DNA of 16,482 bases from Acidimicrobiia bacterium (lineage in GTDB: Bacteria > Actinomycetota > Acidimicrobiia > Spongiisociales > SHLN01), in assembly GCA_030624805.1 (NCBI GenBank), contig JAUXJL010000010.1, forward strand, positions 1-16,482, written 5' to 3'. The notes under the pieces were generated by a model. That model ran no database searches and was not told the DNA's origin. It saw only the letters and a list, made by a program, of their open reading frames with translations. Positions 12,708-16,482 of this stretch are shown here, one piece after another; positions within the stretch are counted from its first letter, which is position 1, and every line of letters starts with the position of its first letter. The position numbers and the translations under genes were made by a program.

Positions 12708-13556
12708 TCATGAGTCGAGGCCGATATCGAGATTGGGAGCTGAGTGTGTGAGGTAGCCGACCGAGAGCAGATCGACGCCGGTGGCTGCAATCGCCGGAGC
12801 CGTATCCGGGCCGATGCCGCCTGATGCCTCAGTGATCACGCTGTGGCCGACCAGGTCCACTGCTGCCCGCAGCTGATCGATGGTCATGTTGTCTAGCAAC
12901 ACCGCATCCACCCCGGCGTCCAACGCTTCGGCCAGCTGGTCGAGGGTGTCCACCTCGACCTCGACCTTTACCAGGTGGCCAACCGATCGGCGGACCCGGC
13001 TAACCGCCTCCTTGACAGAACCGGCGACGGTCAGGTGATTGTCTTTGATCAGAACCGCGTCATCGAGCCCGAACCGGTGGTTGACCCCCCCACCCTGTCG
13101 GACTGCGTACTTCTCGAGAGCTCTCAAACCTGGTGTGGTCTTCCGGGTGTCGGCTACTCGGGCCCCATGGGGACGAACCGACTCCACCATCGCAGCGGTG
13201 GCAGTGGCGATGCCCGACAGGTGGCCAAGGAAGTTGAGGGCTGTTCGCTCGGCCGTGAGAATCCCGGCGGCAGGGCCCGACACTCTCGCGAGAACGGTGC
13301 CCGGTTCGACCACATCTCCATCTGTGACTTCCAATTGAAAGTCGATACGATCGTCCACCAGCACAAAGACCCGGGCGGCGATCGGCAGACCGGCCACCGT
13401 TCCCCTCTCACGGGCGACAATCCGCGCGACGACGGACACATCAGCAGGCACAATGGCTGATGTGGTGAGGTCACCGGCCCGGCCCAGGTCTTCCGCGAGC
13501 GCCCGGCGCAGAAGTGGCTCGTAGATCAGGGGATCGAGCTTCGTCATCAGAATCAC
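12708..13556 (-). CDS. nadC: Nicotinate-nucleotide pyrophosphorylase (quinolinate phosphoribosyltransferase)
   Basis: A 282-residue enzyme converting quinolinate and PRPP to nicotinate mononucleotide, the last step of de novo NAD precursor synthesis. Signatures: AEDLGRAGDLTTSAI near the start, ERTALNFLGHLSGIAT, DTRKTTPGLRALEKYAV with GGGVNHRFGL and LIKDNHL (substrate-binding Arg, Lys and His residues), EVEVDTLDQ and the C-terminal EASGGIG phosphate loop. The GTG at 13556 overlaps the nadB TGA by four bases (GTGA), indicating translational coupling; an ATG three codons later is an alternative start. Confidence 0.96.
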   Translation of the reverse strand: MILMTKLDPLIYEPLLRRALAEDLGRAGDLTTSAIVPADVSVVARIVARERGTVAGLPIAARVFVLVDDRIDFQLEVTDGDVVEPGTVLARVSGPAAGILTAERTALNFLGHLSGIATATAAMVESVRPHGARVADTRKTTPGLRALEKYAVRQGGGVNHRFGLDDAVLIKDNHLTVAGSVKEAVSRVRRSVGHLVKVEVEVDTLDQLAEALDAGVDAVLLDNMTIDQLRAAVDLVGHSVITEASGGIGPDTAPAIAATGVDLLSVGYLTHSAPNLDIGLDS

Positions 13557-15073
13557 GCCACCGTGGCCAGGTCTGGCGCATCGAAGGCCCGCCGCTCGGG
13601 TTGACCAGTCGCTGGAAAATCTCGGCGAAAGTGGGCACCGCGGCTCTCGGCCCGACTCCGGGCTGAAATCGCAATGAGCCGGGCAGCCAGCACCATATCG
13701 GCGGCCTCACCCGATCCACTGGTGAGGTGGCGGCTGAGCTGGTCGAGGCGGTCGATAGCGCAGCTGAGACCGCTGTCGTCTCGAACGATGCCGACCCGGT
13801 CCCACATGAGCGATCGCACTTCGCGCACCGCCCCGGGGGCGTCAACGATTGGCGAGGGAATGGCCGGCACGACCCTTGGAGCCGGGAGCAGACTGCCGGT
13901 CACAGAGGAGGCAGCTCGCGCCCCGAACACCAGTCCTTCGAGAAGCGAGTTCGACGCCAGCCGGTTGGCTCCGTGGACGCCCGTCGCGGCGGCCTCACCC
14001 ACCACCCACAAGCCGGGAATCGAGGACCGCCCGAACAGGTCGACGCCGACACCGCCCATGTGGTAGTGGGCGGCGGGAGAAACCGGCAACGGTTCCACCC
14101 GGGGGTCGAGCCCGGCACGCTGGGCCGCCGCAAACACGGTCGGGAATCGGTCCGGGAACTCGGACCCGACCGCCTCTGATGCGTCCAAATACACGGACCG
14201 ACCTGCCTCTAGCAGCGACCAGGTGGCCCTGGCCACGATGTCTCGCGGAGCCAGCTCGGCGTCGCGGTGAATGGCCGCCATGAACCGCGAACCTTGATCA
14301 TCGACGAGAACGGCCCCGGCCCCGCGTAATGCTTCGGTGAGGAGCGGCATCGGATCCAGGTCCGAGACGAGGGCAGTCGGATGAAATTGCACAAACTCCA
14401 GGTCGATGAGCCGGGCCCCCACCCGTGCCGCCATGGCGAGGCCGGCACCCGTGACTTCGACCGGGTTAGTGGTACGTGAATAGAGGCGCCCGATGCCGCC
14501 GGTGGCCAGTACAACCGAGGGCGTCACGTACTGGATGATTTCACCCTCCGGGCCGACTGCCACGGCTCCGACGATGCGGCCGGAGTCGAGCACGAGTTCA
14601 AAGGCGTAGGTCTGGTCGTGCACCGTCACGTTGGAGCGAAGGGCGACGGCTGCACTCATGGCGCGCATGATCTCGGCCCCGGTGGCATCTCCGTTGGCGT
14701 GCACAATGCGGTGCAGTCCGTGCCCCGCCTCGCGCCCAAATGACAGATCGCCCTTCGCGTTCCGATCGAAACGGGCGCCATGCCGGATCAGCTCCTGCAC
14801 CCGCCGCGGGCCCTCGGACGTGAGCACTTGGACGGCCTGTTGATCATTGATTCCGAGCCCGACCCGCAAGGTGTCGCTTGCGTGCAGTTGCGGTGAATCG
14901 TCGGCGGCGAGCGCCACTGCAACGCCGCCTTGAGCCCACTCCGTTGAGCCACCATGCCCGAAATCCGACTTCGAAACCAGCACGACGTCTCCCGGAGTTG
15001 CGAGGGCAGTGGCTAGTCCGGCGACTCCCCCACCGATGATGACAGCGTCCGCACGGATCATGCGATCGATCAT
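13553..15073 (-). CDS. nadB: L-aspartate oxidase
   Basis: A 506-residue flavoprotein oxidising L-aspartate to iminoaspartate, which NadA condenses to quinolinate. The FAD dinucleotide fold is at IIGGGVAGLATAL near the N-terminus, followed by GGSTEWAQGGVAVAL. Further motifs of the succinate dehydrogenase/fumarate reductase family are LEFVQFHPTAL, HYHMGGVGVD and the FAD-contacting GLWVVGEAAATGVHGANRLASNSL region. The C-terminus has SRGAHFRRDFP, typical for NadB. Its ATG overlaps the nadA stop in an ATGA, and its stop overlaps the nadC start, so the order nadA-nadB-nadC is tightly coupled. Length is slightly below the E. coli enzyme, mainly in the C-terminal helical domain. Confidence 0.96.
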   Translation of the reverse strand: MIDRMIRADAVIIGGGVAGLATALATPGDVVLVSKSDFGHGGSTEWAQGGVAVALAADDSPQLHASDTLRVGLGINDQQAVQVLTSEGPRRVQELIRHGARFDRNAKGDLSFGREAGHGLHRIVHANGDATGAEIMRAMSAAVALRSNVTVHDQTYAFELVLDSGRIVGAVAVGPEGEIIQYVTPSVVLATGGIGRLYSRTTNPVEVTGAGLAMAARVGARLIDLEFVQFHPTALVSDLDPMPLLTEALRGAGAVLVDDQGSRFMAAIHRDAELAPRDIVARATWSLLEAGRSVYLDASEAVGSEFPDRFPTVFAAAQRAGLDPRVEPLPVSPAAHYHMGGVGVDLFGRSSIPGLWVVGEAAATGVHGANRLASNSLLEGLVFGARAASSVTGSLLPAPRVVPAIPSPIVDAPGAVREVRSLMWDRVGIVRDDSGLSCAIDRLDQLSRHLTSGSGEAADMVLAARLIAISARSRAESRGAHFRRDFPATGQPERRAFDAPDLATVA

Positions 15074-16077
15074 CGACTGCTCCCCGCCCCCACGGCCAGC
15101 ATCCGCTCAACGGCGCGGCGAGCATCGCCCGCCACCTCGGATGGGATCTCAACCCGATGAGTCATGGTCTGCAGCGACGTGAGAATGTTCTCGAGGGATA
15201 TGCGCTTCATGTGTGGGCACAAGTTGCAGGGCCGGACGAATTCAACATCGGGGTTGTTGACGGCCACGTTGTCGCTCATTGAGCACTCGGTGATCATCAC
15301 CACCCGTGCTGGTTGGATGTCCTCAACGTAGGTCTGCATTCCGCTGGTTGAGCCGACGTAATCGGCTTCGGCAAGAACGTCGGGTGGACACTCCGGGTGA
15401 GCAATGATCTTGACAGCGGGATCGGCTTGGCGGTATGAGCGCAGCTCTTCGCCGGTAAAGCGCTCGTGGACCTCACAGTGTCCGTTCCAGAGCACTATCT
15501 CGACGTCGGTCTGAGTGGCCACCCATTTCCCGAGGTATTCATCCGGGAGGAATATGACCCGATCCGCACCCAGCGACTCCACCACCTCGACGGCATTACC
15601 CGACGTGCAGCAGATGTCGGAGGCCGCCTTCACTTGGGCGGAGGTGTTCACGTAGGTCACCACCGGTGCCCCCGGATAGGCCTGGCGCAGAAGCTCAATG
15701 TCGGCAGCGGTGATGGAGTCGGCCAGCGAGCACCCCGCCCGGAGATCGGGAATCAGGACCGTCTTGTCGGGCGCAACCAGCTTGGCAGTTTCGGCCATGA
15801 AGTGAACGCCGGCCATCACAATGATGTCGGCGTCGGTCTCGGCAGCCATATAGGCGAGGGACAACGAGTCGCCGACGAGGTCGGCCACTCCGTGGTAGAT
15901 CTCAGGCGTCATGTAGTTGTGAGCCAGAACGATCGCATTCAGATCTTCTTTCAGTTCGTTGATCGCCGCGATGTATGGAGCGAAGAGCTCGAATTCGCTA
16001 TCGAGAACCACCTCGCTCAGTTTCTGACGGGTTGGCTCGGTGAGCAAACGGGTGGCATCAGTCAATTCGAGGGTCAT
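15070..16077 (-). CDS. nadA: Quinolinate synthase
   Basis: A 335-residue [4Fe-4S] enzyme that condenses iminoaspartate with dihydroxyacetone phosphate to quinolinate. The three-fold repeated domain is visible: IVLAHNYMTPEI (49-60) with the substrate-binding His/Tyr, GDSLSLAYMAA (69-79), VHFMAETAKL (91-100), and the cluster ligands in DLRAGCSLAD (Cys116), WNGHCEVHERF (Cys201) and PCNLCPHMKR (Cys287, with Cys284 nearby). YVNTSAQVKAASDICCTSGNA is also family-typical. AAGGGG lies about seven bases before the ATG at 16077. It is the first gene of the nad operon and is directly preceded by two palindromes, probable operators of the NrtR-type regulator encoded upstream. Confidence 0.97.
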   Translation of the reverse strand: MTLELTDATRLLTEPTRQKLSEVVLDSEFELFAPYIAAINELKEDLNAIVLAHNYMTPEIYHGVADLVGDSLSLAYMAAETDADIIVMAGVHFMAETAKLVAPDKTVLIPDLRAGCSLADSITAADIELLRQAYPGAPVVTYVNTSAQVKAASDICCTSGNAVEVVESLGADRVIFLPDEYLGKWVATQTDVEIVLWNGHCEVHERFTGEELRSYRQADPAVKIIAHPECPPDVLAEADYVGSTSGMQTYVEDIQPARVVMITECSMSDNVAVNNPDVEFVRPCNLCPHMKRISLENILTSLQTMTHRVEIPSEVAGDARRAVERMLAVGAGSSR

Positions 16078-16098
16078 TTGAGCCCCTTTTGTCCCTAG

Positions 16099-16113
16099 TA
16101 CTCGCTACGAGTA
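16099..16113. promoter_or_regulatory. Operator-like palindrome 1 upstream of nadA (probable NrtR site)
   Basis: TACTCG-CTA-CGAGTA, a 15-bp inverted repeat with perfect 6-bp arms, 22-36 bp before the nadA ATG. It lies between nrtR and nadA and shares TACT-N7-AGTA with a second copy. Assignment to NrtR is inferred from gene context. Confidence 0.65.
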
Positions 16114-16120
16114 TTTGTAA

Positions 16121-16135
16121 TACTATTGGTGAGTA
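16121..16135. promoter_or_regulatory. Operator-like palindrome 2 upstream of nadA (probable NrtR site)
   Basis: TACT-ATTGGTG-AGTA, extended by one pair to ATACT...AGTAT (16120-16136). Its centre is 22 bp from that of palindrome 1, about two helical turns. It overlaps the minus-strand -10 candidate TATACT (16132-16137), so binding here would block RNA polymerase. Confidence 0.55.
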
Positions 16136-16137
16136 TA
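16132..16137 (-). promoter_or_regulatory. Possible -10 element of the nad operon
   Basis: TATACT on the - strand is close to the TATAAT consensus. It would give a start near 16125 and a ~48-nt leader before nadA. No convincing -35 element is seen. Confidence 0.4.
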
Positions 16138-16189
16138 ACTAACAACGAGGTGGCGCTATTCCGTGATGGCCGTCAGCACGATGGCGGGG

Positions 16190-16482
16190 TTATCGAGCTC
16201 CCGGAAGCCCAACCCCCGGCGCCGAGCGCTCGCGGAGCACCTCCCGGCGGAACCGAAACAGCTCGGCCGGCCGACCACCAGTCGCGGGATCGGCGAGGCC
16301 GGTCCCCTCTACCAATCCGCTCCGCTCGACCAGGCGACGAAAATTTGGCTTGTGCAATCGGACACCGGCCAGCGCCTCTACGACCTGCTGGAGTTGGTTG
16401 AGAGTGAACGTGTTCGGAATAAGCTCAAAAACGACGGGTCGATAGGCCAGCTTGCCTCGAAGGCGCGACAGACCGGTGGCCA
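16190..16482 (-). CDS. nrtR: NrtR-type Nudix-related transcriptional regulator, C-terminal part, partial at window edge
   Basis: About 97 C-terminal residues are visible, entering from the right edge and ending at TAA (16190-16192). The sequence LRGKLAYRPVVFELIP, then TFTLNQLQQVVEALAG, KPNFRRLVERSGLV and GRPAELFRF is the winged-helix DNA-binding domain found at the C-terminus of NrtR. The full-length family has an N-terminal Nudix-like domain that senses ADP-ribose and represses NAD-synthesis genes. The Nudix part is outside the window. The gene is co-directional with nadABC and ends 112 bp before nadA. About 17 residues after the RPAELFRF motif form a short extra tail. The identification is by motif and is well supported by context. 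Confidence 0.88.
   Translation of the reverse strand, partial: ATGLSRLRGKLAYRPVVFELIPNTFTLNQLQQVVEALAGVRLHKPNFRRLVERSGLVEGTGLADPATGGRPAELFRFRREVLRERSAPGVGLPGAR

Noticed and set aside
16126..16401. + strand open frame of 91 codons at the right edge
   Set aside because: It is antisense to the NrtR winged-helix domain, and its first bases lie in the nadA operator region.

Overview
The window is GC-rich, densely packed bacterial chromosome. It suggests an actinobacterium (Actinomycetota), possibly an Acidimicrobiia-like lineage. The pointers are a CtpE-type P-type ATPase, an Eis-type acetyltransferase, a small GlpR/SepX-like membrane protein, NrtR next to nadABC, frequent GTG/TTG starts, and several genes that look leaderless. 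The species cannot be named from this sequence. No rRNA, tRNA, CRISPR array, integrase or transposase was recognised.

Layout. (1) 1-196: 3' end of a MaoC/hotdog-fold gene (+), then a strong hairpin terminator at 407-437. (2) 453-1166: two-span membrane protein (-), followed by a 607-bp spacer (1167-1773) with CRP-like palindromes, two hairpins and a possible gene remnant. (3) 1774-4087 (-): galU, moaC, mogA/moaB and a GlpR/SepX-like gene, apparently one operon, joining UDP-glucose synthesis, molybdopterin synthesis and a probable cell-division membrane protein. (4) 4193-9297: methylthioadenosine phosphorylase (+), SAF-domain protein (-), undecaprenyl-diphosphatase (+), Eis-like acetyltransferase (-), small HExxH protein (+) and a beta-propeller lipoprotein (+). 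Convergent neighbours here are 3 bp apart or overlap. (5) 9325-11820: a CtpE-like P-type ATPase (+). (6) 11821-11993: a spacer with heptanucleotide tandem repeats. (7) 11994-16482 (-): nrtR (partial), nadA, nadB, nadC, nitroreductase. The nad genes have 4-nt stop/start overlaps and form the de novo NAD pathway from aspartate to nicotinate mononucleotide. Two similar palindromes lie between nrtR and nadA.

No wholly new defence or mobile system was found. The best leads are the tandem NrtR-type operator pair, a repeated leaderless-promoter geometry (TANNNT 6-8 nt before the start codon at five genes), the CRP-like box cluster and structured spacer at 1167-1773, the Glu-to-Gln change in TM4 of the ATPase, and the heptamer-repeat spacer. 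All functional calls come from reading motifs by eye; no search was run.
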